A DNA stretch of 64,000 nt from Gilliamella sp. N-G2 (GTDB lineage: Bacteria > Pseudomonadota > Gammaproteobacteria > Enterobacterales > Orbaceae): positions 153,704 to 217,703 of the forward strand of contig NZ_NAST01000001.1 of the NCBI RefSeq assembly GCF_002142215.1, given 5' to 3'. Position 1 is the first letter of the stretch, and every line of letters starts with the position of its first letter. Both the position numbers and the translations under genes were made by a program. The notes below the pieces were generated by a model. The model saw nothing but the letters and a program-made list of their open reading frames with translations. It ran no database searches and was not told the DNA's origin. Below are positions 9,306 to 21,261 of this stretch, one piece after another.

Positions 9306-10618
9306 TCAATTATTGATCTCAAATTTCTGCTTAAACTTTGTTTTATAATAATCACTAACCTCTTTAATAATTTTTTCTTTGTCTAAGAGTTTTTCCTTTA
9401 ATATTTCATCAGGATGGTCATATCCATTGTTTGAACCAAAACAGATAACCGCATTGATAAATTTTAGTTTAAAAAAATCGTCAGAATAATTGCTACCACT
9501 TCCATGATGAGGTATTTGCAAGGTTCCTATATGCCAATCAAAGTTATTTTCAAAATCGTAATCCTCCGACTCTGAATAAAGTTTGCTCAATGATGCATAA
9601 GATTTGATAATAAGTTTCCTAATTTCTTCTACGCAATTTATCTCTTTAGTGGCATTAAAAGGAATATCCCCTGTATACAGACAACTCTGTTCCTTAAAAA
9701 TTTTATTATATTCTTTTAAGTCTAAATTTCGCAAATAAGAATATAAATGAAAGGGAACTGGACCAGAAAAAACACCTAAACAAATTTTATTTAAATCTCT
9801 ATTAAATTTCATATATTGAGCTTTCAAATAATTTAATGGCTTGATATTGATAATTTTATTTTTATTTTTATTTTTATTTTTAAGTTTTTTTTCTATATTT
9901 TTAAGTTTTTTTCTATATGTTTAAGTATTTCTGTTATATCTTTAACATCCATTAATAGCTCGGACGTTAACTTCGTTTTTGTAAAGAAAGTAGAAATTTT
10001 TCTATTATAATCCAAACGACAAAAATATTTTATAAAGTCATAAGGTATATATAACCATATAGGAAAATAATAATGAGATTGAGGATCAGGATGATAGATA
10101 ATCAATTTGTTATCAGTATATTGTAATTTGAAAATGGGATTAAATGTTTTTAACAGATTTGATTCATTTGATTTATCCGAATTTATTTTAATAATATGAC
10201 AATCCTCACCAAAAAATTTTTCGGGATTTGTCAACAATTCATGATAAGCTTTAATATCAATTTGATATTCTTTTAGCGCTACACCTAACAATAATAAATT
10301 AATTTCTTGCGGGGTCAGCAAAGGAATAATCAAATTTTTAACTTGATATTTTCTTCTATATTTTATCAAAAAACTAATATGATCTGCATGGAAATGAGAT
10401 ATAAACAGCAAATCTATTTTCCAATCATTATTTTGTGTTCGACACTTAAAATATTTGGATAATTTAGAGTCAGCTTTTATAGTTGATTCTTCATTATGCT
10501 CAGGGGCATTACCACAGTCAAAGACCATTTCGAAAACATTGTTGCCTGAATAAATTTGCTCTGAATAAAAAGCGCCTTGGCCAACTGGGTGAAATACTCT
10601 TTTTAACGATATTTTCAT
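9306..10618 (-). pseudogene. MBL-fold metallo-hydrolase (ComEC/Rec2 C-terminal type), one-base frameshift in an A tract
   Basis: Two adjacent open frames form one gene. The upstream part (10618-9893, 241 aa) has the metallo-beta-lactamase motif HFHADH at residues 75-80 after VFDCGNA. The downstream part (from about 9827 to 9306) carries LYTGDIPF and LQIPHHGSGSNY, the standard second half of this fold. At the junction the minus strand has two copies of GAA(A)nCTTAAAAATATAG-like sequence. The first has A7 (9906-9912) and the second A8 (9885-9892). Adding one A to the first tract opens a single 437-codon frame through a Lys/Asn linker made by AAAAAT repeats. It could be an off-phase state of a slippery tract or simple decay. 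The family degrades phosphodiester or nucleic-acid substrates; the specific role is unknown. Confidence 0.65.
9856..9912. repeat. Tandem hexamers and homopolymer tracts inside the metallo-hydrolase gene
   Basis: Four to five TTTTTA units (about 9856-9880) are followed by two T tracts of 8 (9885-9892) and 7 (9906-9912) in a duplicated 21-bp block. Such tracts are prone to slipped-strand mispairing and lie exactly at the frame break. Confidence 0.7.
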
Positions 10619-10986
10619 TGTCTCAAAACCTTTTTAGTATCACAATAATGTTTAATTATTGTCATTTAAAATAATTCTATCCATTATTCAATCAATTTAA
10701 TGCATTATTTATACTATTGTTGGGTATCTTATTACTAAATTTTAAAAATATCTCATTAATCATAATTTATCTTATAACATTTAGGGTAAATATGATATTT
10801 ATAAAAACGCAAAGTTATGTAGCAAAATATTTAAATATACTAATCCATAAGTTGCCTATCAAATAAATTTTTCCAAATATTCACATAGTAACATCTTAAA
10901 TTAGTAGATGAAGTAATAAGCTAGAAAGGTTGAAAGTCAATATAAAGTAGTAATGAGCTTAATTAAATATTCGCTATAAGAAATAT

Positions 10987-11017
10987 AAAAAAACCTCGTT
11001 ATATTCGAGGTTTTTTT
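10987..11017 (-). terminator. Terminator of bamE
   Basis: A 12-bp stem AAAAAAACCTCG / CGAGGTTTTTTT with a 7-nt loop lies directly after the bamE stop. The A-rich flank gives a U-run on the minus strand. The gap 10619-10986 between this and the metallo-hydrolase start is AT-rich, with only the inverted repeat at 10850-10860. Confidence 0.85.
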
Positions 11018-11021
11018 AATT

Positions 11022-11483
11022 TTATTCAGATTGAGATTCAGATTCTGATGAGGTTTCTGACGGTTGTTGATTATTTGGATTATCATCATCAGATTTTATT
11101 TCAATTGGATCTGAAATTCCCTGTTTATTCATTTCTTCTAATGATAATGATCCTTCTAGTGTTGAAGTTTTGATATCACTAACTACGCCCATCTCATTAA
11201 AATAAACGGCATAAGTAATTTGACTTAGATTACCATGTTGTGGTTGTTGACGGAAAACATAATACCAAACATTTCCCCCAAAAGAAGAAGTCAACATTGG
11301 TGATCCCATAATAAATACTACTTGATCTTTGGTTTGGCCAACTTGTAATAGTTCAATTGCATCCTGTGTTATGTAATTACCTTGATTAATATCAGGTCTA
11401 TAAACCCAACGATCAACAAGTGAACAACCAGTAAGTAATATACCGGTCATAATAGAAAGCAAAATAGATTTACGAAACGGCAT
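11022..11483 (-). CDS. bamE: Outer-membrane assembly lipoprotein BamE
   Basis: Small lipoprotein of the BAM complex that helps fold outer-membrane beta-barrels. The signal peptide ends in lipobox LLTGC (Cys20). The core follows the family: YRPDINQGNYI, then a QVGQTKDQVVFIMGSP helix-loop and NVWYYVFRQQ. At 153 aa it is longer than E. coli BamE (113 aa) because of a Ser/Glu/Asn-rich acidic tail (about residues 115-153) likely to be disordered. Divergent from fklB. Confidence 0.93.
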   Translation of the reverse strand: MPFRKSILLSIMTGILLTGCSLVDRWVYRPDINQGNYITQDAIELLQVGQTKDQVVFIMGSPMLTSSFGGNVWYYVFRQQPQHGNLSQITYAVYFNEMGVVSDIKTSTLEGSLSLEEMNKQGISDPIEIKSDDDNPNNQQPSETSSESESQSE

Positions 11484-11691
11484 TTAAATTATCCATTCAA
11501 AAATACAATGGTGTTTATTATCGCTGATATTTTAACTAAGCGCTAGATAAAATAATAAATTCTTTCAAAAATTAATAATAAAAAGTATTGTTATATTAAT
11601 GATAATTAATAATAGTTGATATTTTTCTTATTATCTTCAATCTTAATGCTCTATAATAATTAACTTAATATAAACCAGCGATAGGTAAAAA

Positions 11692-12303
11692 ATGAAATTA
11701 GAAACGATTGAACAAAAAGCAAGTTATGCAATTGGACTGCAAATTGGTCAACAATTAAAAGAATCTGGCTTAAATAATTTAGAGCTTAATGCATTAAAAT
11801 TAGCTATGGAAGATGTTTTGAGCGATAACCAACCAGCATTACCTTTACAAGAGTTACACGATGCCCTTCGTCATGTCCACGAAGAAGCAGCGAAACAAAA
11901 AGCCAAACAAGCTGAAAAAATTGCCCAAGCAGGTCAAGACTTTTTAGCTGAAAATCTAAAAAAAGATGGCATAAAATCGACTGAATCTGGTCTGCAATAT
12001 GAAGTCATTAAACAAGGTGATGGCGCATTTCCTAAAGCAACCGATCGTGTTCGAGTTCATTATACCGGACAATTAATCGATGGTACTGTATTTGATAGTT
12101 CAGTTGAACGTGGGCAACCAGCTGAATTCCCGGTTAATGGTGTGATCCGTGGTTGGGTTGAAGCATTACAATTAATGTCGGAAGGTTCAAAATGGCGTTT
12201 ATACATTCCTCAGGAACTAGCTTATGGTTCACAAGGAGCAGGCGCTTCTATCCCACCTTATAGTGCACTGATTTTCGATGTCGAATTATTGAAAGTTCTA
12301 TAA
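11692..12303 (+). CDS. fklB: FKBP-type peptidyl-prolyl isomerase FklB (FKBP22)
   Basis: Cis-trans prolyl isomerase. An N-terminal dimerisation domain (residues 1-90: [13 protein letters not shown], helical) and a long helix rich in Lys/Gln/Ala lead into the FKBP domain (about 95-203) with [37 protein letters not shown] and [11 protein letters not shown]. There is no signal peptide, so FklB fits better than periplasmic FkpA. 203 aa against 206 in E. coli. ATG with AGG 8 nt upstream. Confidence 0.92.
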   Translation: MKLETIEQKASYAIGLQIGQQLKESGLNNLELNALKLAMEDVLSDNQPALPLQELHDALRHVHEEAAKQKAKQAEKIAQAGQDFLAENLKKDGIKSTESGLQYEVIKQGDGAFPKATDRVRVHYTGQLIDGTVFDSSVERGQPAEFPVNGVIRGWVEALQLMSEGSKWRLYIPQELAYGSQGAGASIPPYSALIFDVELLKVL

Positions 12304-12309
12304 GTATAT

Positions 12310-12335
12310 ATGGACGCATTCGCGTCCATTATTTG
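12310..12335 (+). terminator. Terminator of fklB
   Basis: 8-bp stem ATGGACGC / GCGTCCAT (12310-12317 with 12322-12329) with a 4-nt loop and a short TTATTT tail, between convergent fklB and the MFS gene. Confidence 0.7.
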
Positions 12336-12339
12336 GTGT

Positions 12340-13533
12340 TTAATCATTAGTTATTTTCGGTAAAAAACATGAGCCAAAGGCAGCCAAGAGGAGTAAAACA
12401 CTAGCAGCGCCAAAAGCAATATAATGAGTATGCCAATTGTCATAGGCCCACCCACCTAACCATGAACCAACCATTGCGCCAATTTGATGTCCAAGGTAAG
12501 TTAATCCAGAGAGTAGTCCTACAATTTTCACTCCATAAATATCAGCACTAATAGCACTTGATAATGATAAAGCTCCAGCCCAAACTAATCCCCCAACTAA
12601 TGCAATGCCATAGAGTTGCCATTTAGTTGAAGCAATGACTAATGCGATAAAACCAAGCCCTCTAACTAAGAAGATCATCGCTAATACTAATTTTCGTTGC
12701 ACTATATCGGAAATAAAACCGAGCACCAAGGTACTAAAAATTGCCACTAATCCGATTAAACCTATCCCAGAAGAACTAGTAATTGCGTCGAAACCGTGAT
12801 CAATTAACATAGGAACACCATGTGTACCTAGTAAATTCATGCTAAACCCACAAGTAAATAAGCCAAAACTAAGCAACCAGAAAGGCCGTGTTTTTAACAC
12901 CTGTTTTAAAGTTATATTATTTTTTAGATTTTCCTGAACTTCTGCTGTCGCTGTCTCAATATGATTATCCTTCATAATAAAAATAGCGATAGGCAGAGCT
13001 AGTAGCATAAAAAGCAGAGAAAATCCGACTAACGTGGTTTGCCATCCATACAGCGGAATAAAATAAGCAAATACCGGTAGCATAACTGCAATACCCGCCA
13101 TACTGCCACTCGACAGAATAAATAGTGCCAGGCCTCTATGTTTGCTAAACCAACGAACCACAATAGGTGTAAAACTGACAGAGCCGACAAATGAGGTACC
13201 AAAGGATAAAGCTACCCCAAAAGATAAGAAAAAGTTCCAATAGCCGTTTACGTTAGCTGCCCAAACAGTTGAAATAATAATGATAATTGAACCTAATAGT
13301 AATACAAATCGGGTGCTATATTTGTTGACTAAGTACCCTGCTATCGGCATGGCGATACCGGAAAATAGCATCCCTATAGCAATAATACTCGACAAAGCAC
13401 TTCGGCTGAAATGGAGATCGTTAGCTATAGGCAGAAAAAATACCCCCATACTCATGCGTAATCCACTAGAAAGTAAGGTTAAAAATGCGGCTGCTATAAC
13501 AATATTCCAGCCAAAATACCATCGACAATGCAT
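12340..13533 (-). CDS. MFS transporter
   Basis: 397-aa inner-membrane major-facilitator protein with about 12 transmembrane helices and a central cytoplasmic loop (about residues 190-215, HIETATAEVQENLKNN). The motif-A-like sequence GYLVNKYSTRFVL lies between TM2 and TM3. The N-terminal WYFGWNIV opening and overall pattern resemble the oxalate:formate/monocarboxylate (OFA/MCP) type of MFS proteins. Substrate cannot be told from sequence. Monocistronic, convergent with fklB and divergent from dapB. Confidence 0.8.
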   Translation of the reverse strand: MHCRWYFGWNIVIAAAFLTLLSSGLRMSMGVFFLPIANDLHFSRSALSSIIAIGMLFSGIAMPIAGYLVNKYSTRFVLLLGSIIIIISTVWAANVNGYWNFFLSFGVALSFGTSFVGSVSFTPIVVRWFSKHRGLALFILSSGSMAGIAVMLPVFAYFIPLYGWQTTLVGFSLLFMLLALPIAIFIMKDNHIETATAEVQENLKNNITLKQVLKTRPFWLLSFGLFTCGFSMNLLGTHGVPMLIDHGFDAITSSSGIGLIGLVAIFSTLVLGFISDIVQRKLVLAMIFLVRGLGFIALVIASTKWQLYGIALVGGLVWAGALSLSSAISADIYGVKIVGLLSGLTYLGHQIGAMVGSWLGGWAYDNWHTHYIAFGAASVLLLLAAFGSCFLPKITND

Positions 13534-13622
13534 TTCAATTTCCTATTAGTCTTAATATTAAGAACACGAAAAGTATATCATCTTGTTTAGGTATATAACT
13601 TAAAAGTTTTCCGCTATAATAA

Positions 13623-14483
<861 letters not shown>

Positions 14484-14489
14484 TATTAA

Positions 14490-14963
<474 letters not shown>

Positions 14964-15123
14964 TCTTGTCATAGTACAGTTAACGATTGGCTTAATAATT
15001 AAAAATTAATTCAATAAATCATTTTTTAATTATTTGATAAAAAATTAGCTTAGTTATTCTTTTTACCTGCGAAAATTGCTAGAATCTGTTCTGATTTTTT
15101 AAGATATATACTGAGCATTATTA

Positions 15124-15663
15124 ATGAAAAAACATACATTAGAAACCATGATATCTGCTGAAGATATCCAAAAGCGGGTAAATGAAATAGGTCAACAGAT
15201 AAGTCAAGATTATGCAGGCAGTCAAAATGAGCTTATTTTAGTTGGTTTGTTAAGAGGTTCTTTTATCTTTATGGCTGATCTAAGCCGAGCAATTAGTGTT
15301 GGTCACGAAGTCGACTTTATGACGGCCTCAAGTTATGGCAATGCCGTGGTAAGTAATAGAGATGTCAAAATTTTAAAAGATTTAGACGAAGATATTCGTG
15401 ACAAAGATGTGCTGATTGTTGAAGATATTATTGATACCGGCAATACTCTTAGCAAGGTAATGGCTATTTTAAAACTACGTCATCCTCGTAGTATCGAGAT
15501 TTGTACATTATTAGATAAACCTTCACGTCGTGAAGTTGCAGTACCAGTGAAATATATCGGTTTTTCAATTCCTGACGAGTTTGTAGTGGGTTATGGTATA
15601 GATTATGCTCAGCATTATCGCCATTTACCATATATTGGACATGTAAAATTACTTGAATCCTAA
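15124..15663 (+). CDS. hpt: Hypoxanthine phosphoribosyltransferase
   Basis: Purine salvage: hypoxanthine or guanine plus PRPP gives IMP or GMP. The PRPP loop [14 protein letters not shown], the [13 protein letters not shown] segment, the flexible loop MTASSYGN and the purine site [14 protein letters not shown] are all present. 179 aa, against 178 in E. coli. The 160-bp gap upstream (14964-15123) should hold its promoter. tamA begins 17 bp after its stop. Confidence 0.96.
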   Translation: MKKHTLETMISAEDIQKRVNEIGQQISQDYAGSQNELILVGLLRGSFIFMADLSRAISVGHEVDFMTASSYGNAVVSNRDVKILKDLDEDIRDKDVLIVEDIIDTGNTLSKVMAILKLRHPRSIEICTLLDKPSRREVAVPVKYIGFSIPDEFVVGYGIDYAQHYRHLPYIGHVKLLES

Positions 15664-15680
15664 ACTTTATCGAGGTGTAT

Positions 15681-17399
15681 GTGTCACGATTTTCTCGCTC
15701 ATTATGCGTACTTTTAATGGTAACGACTGCATCAAGTTATGCTGATATGAAGTTATCAATTAAAGGATTATCGGGAGAACTTGCGGAAAATGTCGATGCA
15801 CGCATTTCGTTAATCACATCAGATAAAATTAATAATTCGCCTAATTTTAAGCGATATTTTGAAAGTGAAGCACAAAAAGCCCTTCGAGCATTAGGGTATT
15901 ATTCCCCTACTTTTAGTTACGACGAGAGTGATCCTAAAGTCCTCGTTGTTAAAATATCGCCTGGCGAACCGGTTAGAATTAAACAATTAAATATCAATAT
16001 TAATGGTGAAGGTAAACAAGATAAAGATTTTCAAGAATTATTAGCTAAACAACTGCCTAAAATCGGTGAAATTTTAAATCATGGCACTTACGAAGCATTT
16101 AAAAAAGGCTTAGAAAACTTATCATTAAAAAAAGGCTATTTTGATGCTGAAATGCCAACCCATCAATTAGCTGTATCTCAATACGATCATCAAGCTTTTT
16201 GGAATATCGATTTTAATACCGGTAAACGCTATAAGTTTAGTAAGGTTAAATTTCCAGACGCAAAAATTCGCCAAGAATATCTTGCCAACATCGTACCTTT
16301 TAAAGAGGGGGATGAATATTCGGCTGAACAACTATCATTATTAAACCGACGTCTTAGTTCAACAAACTGGTTTAACTCAGTGGTCGTTACACCGGATTTT
16401 CCTAATCTAACAGCAGACAAAGCGTTACCTATTGATGTGGTAACCACGCCACGTAAAAAAAATGCCATGGATCTGGGTTTAGGTTTTTCAACAGATAATG
16501 GTGTGCATGGCAAAATTGGTTGGAATAAACCTTGGATTAATAGCCGAGGGCAGAGTTTTCAAAGTAATTTATCTCTATCATCACCTGAGCAAATTATTAC
16601 GATGAGTTATAAGATACCTTTGAAAAAATCACCTATTGAACAATATTATACCATTCAAGGTGGTTATAAAAAAATTGACAATAATGATACCTACTCGCGC
16701 TCTTATACCTTAGGTGCTCTGCGTAATTGGGATAACTTTGATGGTTGGCAAACAGCTCTAGGTTTTAATATGTTACATGACGACTTTACTCAAGGGGATG
16801 CAAGTTTTAAAACCTTTTTATACTACCCATCACTTAGTATTTCGCGTATTCGTAATGACGGTAATTTATTATCTATGTGGGGCGACTCTCAACGTTATTC
16901 AATTGAAGGCGCGGCAGAATCGTTAGGATCTGATATTAATTTAGTCCGTTTTCAAGCCCAACAAACTTGGATTCGTTCAATTAAACAATCACATCGTTTT
17001 ATAGCCAGAGGTAATTTCGGCATTATTCAAGCAAGTAACTTTGATCGAGTGCCCCCTTCTTTTAGATTTTTTGCTGGTGGTGATCGCAGCATTCGTGGAT
17101 ACAGCTATCAATCTATCTCACCGAAAGATAAAAAAGGTAAACTTAAAGGGGCTTCAAAAATGATCACAGGATCAGCGGAATACCAATACAACTTAACCGG
17201 TTCTTGGTGGGGTGCTGCTTTTGTTGATACTGGAGAAGCAATAGATAAAGTCGATACAACTAAATTTTATACCGGTACCGGCCTAGGTATTCGCTGGGCT
17301 TCACCTGTTGGGCCAATTAAGTTTGATTTAGCAACACCACTAAATAAAAAAGATAAAGGCTCAATACACCTATATATTGGTTTAGGAAGCGAACTATAA
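15681..17399 (+). CDS. tamA: Translocation and assembly module subunit TamA
   Basis: Omp85-family outer-membrane barrel with three POTRA domains, partner of TamB in envelope biogenesis. Signal peptide SRFSRSLCVLLMVTTASSYA, POTRA region to about residue 265, then a barrel with the conserved lid-lock motif RFFAGGDRSIRGYSYQSI and a C-terminal IHLYIGLGSEL. I choose GTG 15681, 5 nt after GAGG, because the in-frame GTG at 15675 overlaps that ribosome site. 572 aa, close to E. coli TamA (577). The tamB ATG follows 1 bp after the stop. Confidence 0.92.
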   Translation: MSRFSRSLCVLLMVTTASSYADMKLSIKGLSGELAENVDARISLITSDKINNSPNFKRYFESEAQKALRALGYYSPTFSYDESDPKVLVVKISPGEPVRIKQLNININGEGKQDKDFQELLAKQLPKIGEILNHGTYEAFKKGLENLSLKKGYFDAEMPTHQLAVSQYDHQAFWNIDFNTGKRYKFSKVKFPDAKIRQEYLANIVPFKEGDEYSAEQLSLLNRRLSSTNWFNSVVVTPDFPNLTADKALPIDVVTTPRKKNAMDLGLGFSTDNGVHGKIGWNKPWINSRGQSFQSNLSLSSPEQIITMSYKIPLKKSPIEQYYTIQGGYKKIDNNDTYSRSYTLGALRNWDNFDGWQTALGFNMLHDDFTQGDASFKTFLYYPSLSISRIRNDGNLLSMWGDSQRYSIEGAAESLGSDINLVRFQAQQTWIRSIKQSHRFIARGNFGIIQASNFDRVPPSFRFFAGGDRSIRGYSYQSISPKDKKGKLKGASKMITGSAEYQYNLTGSWWGAAFVDTGEAIDKVDTTKFYTGTGLGIRWASPVGPIKFDLATPLNKKDKGSIHLYIGLGSEL

Positions 17400-17400
17400 A

Positions 17401-20400
17401 ATGGCAAAAAATCCAACAAGAACGAAAAAGGTTGAAAAAATAAAACGAATACGTAAATGGAAAAAACGCAGCATTATAGTGCTTTCCATTTTTGTTTTCC
17501 TTATCACTTTTATAATGTTAATGATTTACACCTCTTTAGGTGTAAAACTAACAACCTATGTTCTTAATAAATTTTTACCTGAATTGAAAATAGCACAAAT
17601 TGAAGGTACATTCCATGATTTACATATTAAAGGACTGTCACTTGAACTACCTGGTGTCAATGTACAGGTAAAAGATGCAACATTCAAATTGTCTGGTTTA
17701 TGTTTAATACAGACAAAAATTTGTGTTAAACAATTTGATGCTGATGGGGTTAGTGTTGTAATTAATACTGATGAAATAGAACTTTCACCGGATGAACCAA
17801 CACCAGAAAAACGACAAATAATTAAAACACCATTACCTATTGAATTAAAACAAACACATATTTCAGATGTCACAGTAAAAGTTAACAATATGCAATTTGG
17901 TATGTCAGACTTTACTGGCAAAGCTAACTGGGTCAATGAAAAAATCTATGTATATCCAGCTATTGCTATGGATTTACAGGCAATATTTGCAGATTATCCT
18001 GCAAAAAAGTCTAATAATCAGATAGATGATAATCTACCGCTTGACCAACAAATTAGTCAACTGTTTAACCAACCTTTAATAAATTCACTGCCACAAGTTA
18101 GTATTCCACTCGATATTAATGTTACAAGTTTAACCGGGAACAATTGGTTATTACACATTGCAGGGCAAGATTATCATTTTAATCAAGTGAATATCAAAAC
18201 AGAGATGATTAATAATCATATTATGGTTAAACATGTCGACACCAATGCAATAACTCCTTATGCGAGTGGTCATGCTTATGTATCAGGTGAAATAACCTTA
18301 GGTGATAATTGGCCTATTTTTGCTTATGTTAAGGCCGATACAGAGAAAAATCATCTTAATGGGCAATTTTCAGGAAACTTATTAGGTAAATTATCAACTT
18401 ATACTCATGTTACTGGGTTAAATCAGATTGTTATTGAAGGGCAAATAAATTTTATTGAAAAATATTTACCATTAATTACAAAACTAGAAGGTAAACATAT
18501 CCAATGGCCAATTGATGGCACACCGCAATATCAGCTTGATAATTTTGCTATAAGCTTAAATGGCAATGCACAAAAATATAATATGCTTGCTAAAGGTTTG
18601 ATTAAGGGACATGACTTACCTGATACATCTGTTGATATTATTGGTGATGGTACCAACCAATCGGCCTCTTTTGATCATGCCAATATTAAGTTTCCACAAG
18701 GTGATATTAATCTTACCGGTCAATTAGATTGGCAAAAAGCTCTTAAATGGGATGCTAGTGTTAAACTTAATAATGTTGATATAACTAAAGAGTTACCAAC
18801 CTTCCCTATTCGCTTAGCCGGCCAAGTAAAAACTTCGGGTATGCTCGAAGGTGATTTATGGCAATTAAATATTCCTGATATACAATTAAAAGGTAACATA
18901 AAACAAGCTAATTTTTCAGCTAATGGCGATCTATTTATCGATTCTAATCGTACTTTAATATCAAAAAATCTAACTATGCTTTGGGGCAAAAACGAATTAA
19001 ATATTAGTGGTTCTACTGATAAAGGTAATTTGAATAGCCAACTTAATTTAAAGTCTTTGTCATTATTAGCTGATGATCTAAATGGCACCATAATAGGAAA
19101 TATTAGAATGACAGGTAGTAAAGCCTCACCTGTTATTGAAAACAATATAAATATCAATGAATTAAATTATGAAAATATTTCAATCGCTAAAGCAAATCTA
19201 TCAGGAAAAATCCAATACAACGATCAACTTAGTGGGCAATTGAAACTAATTGGTCAAAATATCGATATCGCTAACCAAAATATTAAAAAAGCTAATATTG
19301 AACTATCAGGTAATGAAGCTCGCCACGCTTTAAACATAAATTTTGAAGGTAGCCCATTATCGATGGTAACATCATTGAGTGGACAATTAGATAAACAACA
19401 GAACAAATGGACTGCAAATATACCGCATAGTTTACTCACTTTAGCTAATAATAATCGTTGGCAATTAACTAAACCTATCTCTCTATCTTATGATATTACT
19501 AACCACGTTCCAACTATAGGTGCGCATTGTTGGCGTAGCAATAATTCTAGTATTTGTTTAGATAAATCGTTATCAATAACTAACAATAACCAGACAACTA
19601 TAACACTAAAAGATATTGATCTTGCTAAATTACCTATACCTACTGATGGTGAAACAAAAATTGATGGTTTTATTAATGGCAAAGCAGATATCAAATTCAA
19701 TGATGCTAGCAAAATTCCAAGTATCAAAGCCAATATAACCAGTAATAGAGTTTATATTAAACAGATGATCAATAATCAAGCTCTGCCAATTCCATTTGAT
19801 ATGTTTAATATCAATGCAGAATTTAATGAACTACAAGCTAAATTAGATTGGCGTTTAGGTTTAAATAAATTAGGTAAAATAAATGGTAATCTTTCAATAA
19901 ATGATCCAACTGGGAAGAAAGATTTAAGTGGTCAACTCAACATCGATAATTTAGCCCTAGCAATTATTAATCCGCTATTAAGCAAAGATGAATATGCTAA
20001 TGGCGCCATAAATGGTATGGTTAAATTTTCTGGTTCTTTAATCGATCCTAGTTTAACCGGCGGTATCAATTTAAAACATAGTGACATAAAATCTAGCCAA
20101 TTACCAATCGATATCAAATCGGCTATGCTTGATATTAAATTCAATGGTAAAACTTCAACAATGAAAGGAGTATTGGCCACTAAATCAGGTAATATTAATA
20201 TTAATGGTCAAGCCAGTTGGAATAATTTGGAAAAATGGCAAGCAACCTTAAATGTTAATGGTGCAGCCATGGATGTCACTGTGCCACCAATGATTGTCAT
20301 GTCAGTCATCCCAGATATTAAAATAGAAGCAACACAAGATGAACTGACAATTCTCGGTAAAGTTTCAATTCCTAAAGGTAAAATCACTGTTGATTCGCTT

Positions 20401-21201
20401 CCACCATCAAGTATTGATGTGTCACCAGATGAAGTCATGTTGGATCGAAACCGCAAACAGATTCAAGTACAAAAATTTGGTATGAAAATTAATAGTCATA
20501 TTGAAATCAATATCGGTGATAAAGTCACGGTAGATGCTTTTGGTTTGCAAGCCTCATTAAAAGGTAAACTCATTGCAACACAGACGAATAAAGGACTAGA
20601 CTTACACGGTGAAATATTAATTCCTAACGGTCGATTTCATGCTTATGGTCAAGACTTAATCATTAATAAAGGCATTATCACTTTTTCTGGTCCAACGGAC
20701 CAAGCTATGTTAGATATCGAAGCCATTCGTAATCCTGAAGCAATGGATAACAGTAATATTACGGCAGGTATTCGCGTTAAGGGATCATCAACAGATCCTA
20801 AAATTGAGATTTTCTCCGATCCGGCTATGTCACAACAAGAAGCTCTCTCTTATCTAATTCGAGGTCAAGGTCTTGATAGTTCTGACCAAAGCGATAATGA
20901 TATGATGACAGCATTTTTAGTTGGCGTTGGAACTGCCAAAACAGGACAATTTATCGGTGATATAGGTAATGCATTTGGCATTAAGAATCTCTCTTTAGAC
21001 ACTCAAGGGGCAGGAAATAATTCAAAAGTGGTAGTAAGTGGTTATATATTACCTCATCTACAGCTAAAATATGGTGTAGGTATATTTGACTCACTAGCTA
21101 CATTTACCTTGCGTTATCGTTTATTGCCAAATTTATATGTAGAAGCAGCTTCTGGTATTGCGCAAACACTAGATCTTATCTATCAATTCGAATTTAATTA
21201 A
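17401..21201 (+). CDS. tamB: Translocation and assembly module subunit TamB (AsmA-like lipid-transfer protein)
   Basis: Giant inner-membrane-anchored periplasmic protein, now seen as a hydrophobic beta-groove bridge for phospholipids between membranes. One N-terminal transmembrane helix (about residues 23-45) after a Lys/Arg-rich start, a long beta-rich body, and a C-terminal DUF490/TamB domain (about 900-1266: SGNININGQASW, GRFHAYGQDLIINKG, SDPAMSQQEALSYLIRGQG, and the end LDLIYQFEFN). 1266 aa against 1259 in E. coli. Immediately follows tamA in one transcript. Confidence 0.94.
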   Translation: MAKNPTRTKKVEKIKRIRKWKKRSIIVLSIFVFLITFIMLMIYTSLGVKLTTYVLNKFLPELKIAQIEGTFHDLHIKGLSLELPGVNVQVKDATFKLSGLCLIQTKICVKQFDADGVSVVINTDEIELSPDEPTPEKRQIIKTPLPIELKQTHISDVTVKVNNMQFGMSDFTGKANWVNEKIYVYPAIAMDLQAIFADYPAKKSNNQIDDNLPLDQQISQLFNQPLINSLPQVSIPLDINVTSLTGNNWLLHIAGQDYHFNQVNIKTEMINNHIMVKHVDTNAITPYASGHAYVSGEITLGDNWPIFAYVKADTEKNHLNGQFSGNLLGKLSTYTHVTGLNQIVIEGQINFIEKYLPLITKLEGKHIQWPIDGTPQYQLDNFAISLNGNAQKYNMLAKGLIKGHDLPDTSVDIIGDGTNQSASFDHANIKFPQGDINLTGQLDWQKALKWDASVKLNNVDITKELPTFPIRLAGQVKTSGMLEGDLWQLNIPDIQLKGNIKQANFSANGDLFIDSNRTLISKNLTMLWGKNELNISGSTDKGNLNSQLNLKSLSLLADDLNGTIIGNIRMTGSKASPVIENNININELNYENISIAKANLSGKIQYNDQLSGQLKLIGQNIDIANQNIKKANIELSGNEARHALNINFEGSPLSMVTSLSGQLDKQQNKWTANIPHSLLTLANNNRWQLTKPISLSYDITNHVPTIGAHCWRSNNSSICLDKSLSITNNNQTTITLKDIDLAKLPIPTDGETKIDGFINGKADIKFNDASKIPSIKANITSNRVYIKQMINNQALPIPFDMFNINAEFNELQAKLDWRLGLNKLGKINGNLSINDPTGKKDLSGQLNIDNLALAIINPLLSKDEYANGAINGMVKFSGSLIDPSLTGGINLKHSDIKSSQLPIDIKSAMLDIKFNGKTSTMKGVLATKSGNININGQASWNNLEKWQATLNVNGAAMDVTVPPMIVMSVIPDIKIEATQDELTILGKVSIPKGKITVDSLPPSSIDVSPDEVMLDRNRKQIQVQKFGMKINSHIEINIGDKVTVDAFGLQASLKGKLIATQTNKGLDLHGEILIPNGRFHAYGQDLIINKGIITFSGPTDQAMLDIEAIRNPEAMDNSNITAGIRVKGSSTDPKIEIFSDPAMSQQEALSYLIRGQGLDSSDQSDNDMMTAFLVGVGTAKTGQFIGDIGNAFGIKNLSLDTQGAGNNSKVVVSGYILPHLQLKYGVGIFDSLATFTLRYRLLPNLYVEAASGIAQTLDLIYQFEFN

Positions 21202-21218
21202 TATTAGTTAATTCGTAT

Positions 21219-21261
21219 TAGTTCGCCAAAAGTCAAATTGGCGAACTAGTTTAGATTTTTT
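21219..21261 (+). terminator. Terminator after tamB
   Basis: 11-bp perfect stem TAGTTCGCCAA / TTGGCGAACTA (21219-21229 with 21238-21248), then a T-rich stretch. It lies between convergent tamB and mnmD and overlaps the last codons of the latter. Confidence 0.75.

Noticed and set aside
11595..11615. Fur box between bamE and fklB (TGATAATTAATAATA)
   Set aside because: Only a partial match to the 7-1-7 consensus in very AT-rich DNA; neither gene is expected to be iron regulated.
17556..20456. Several minus-strand ORFs of 61-145 aa inside tamB
   Set aside because: Shadows of the tamB coding frame, with no ribosome sites and atypical composition.
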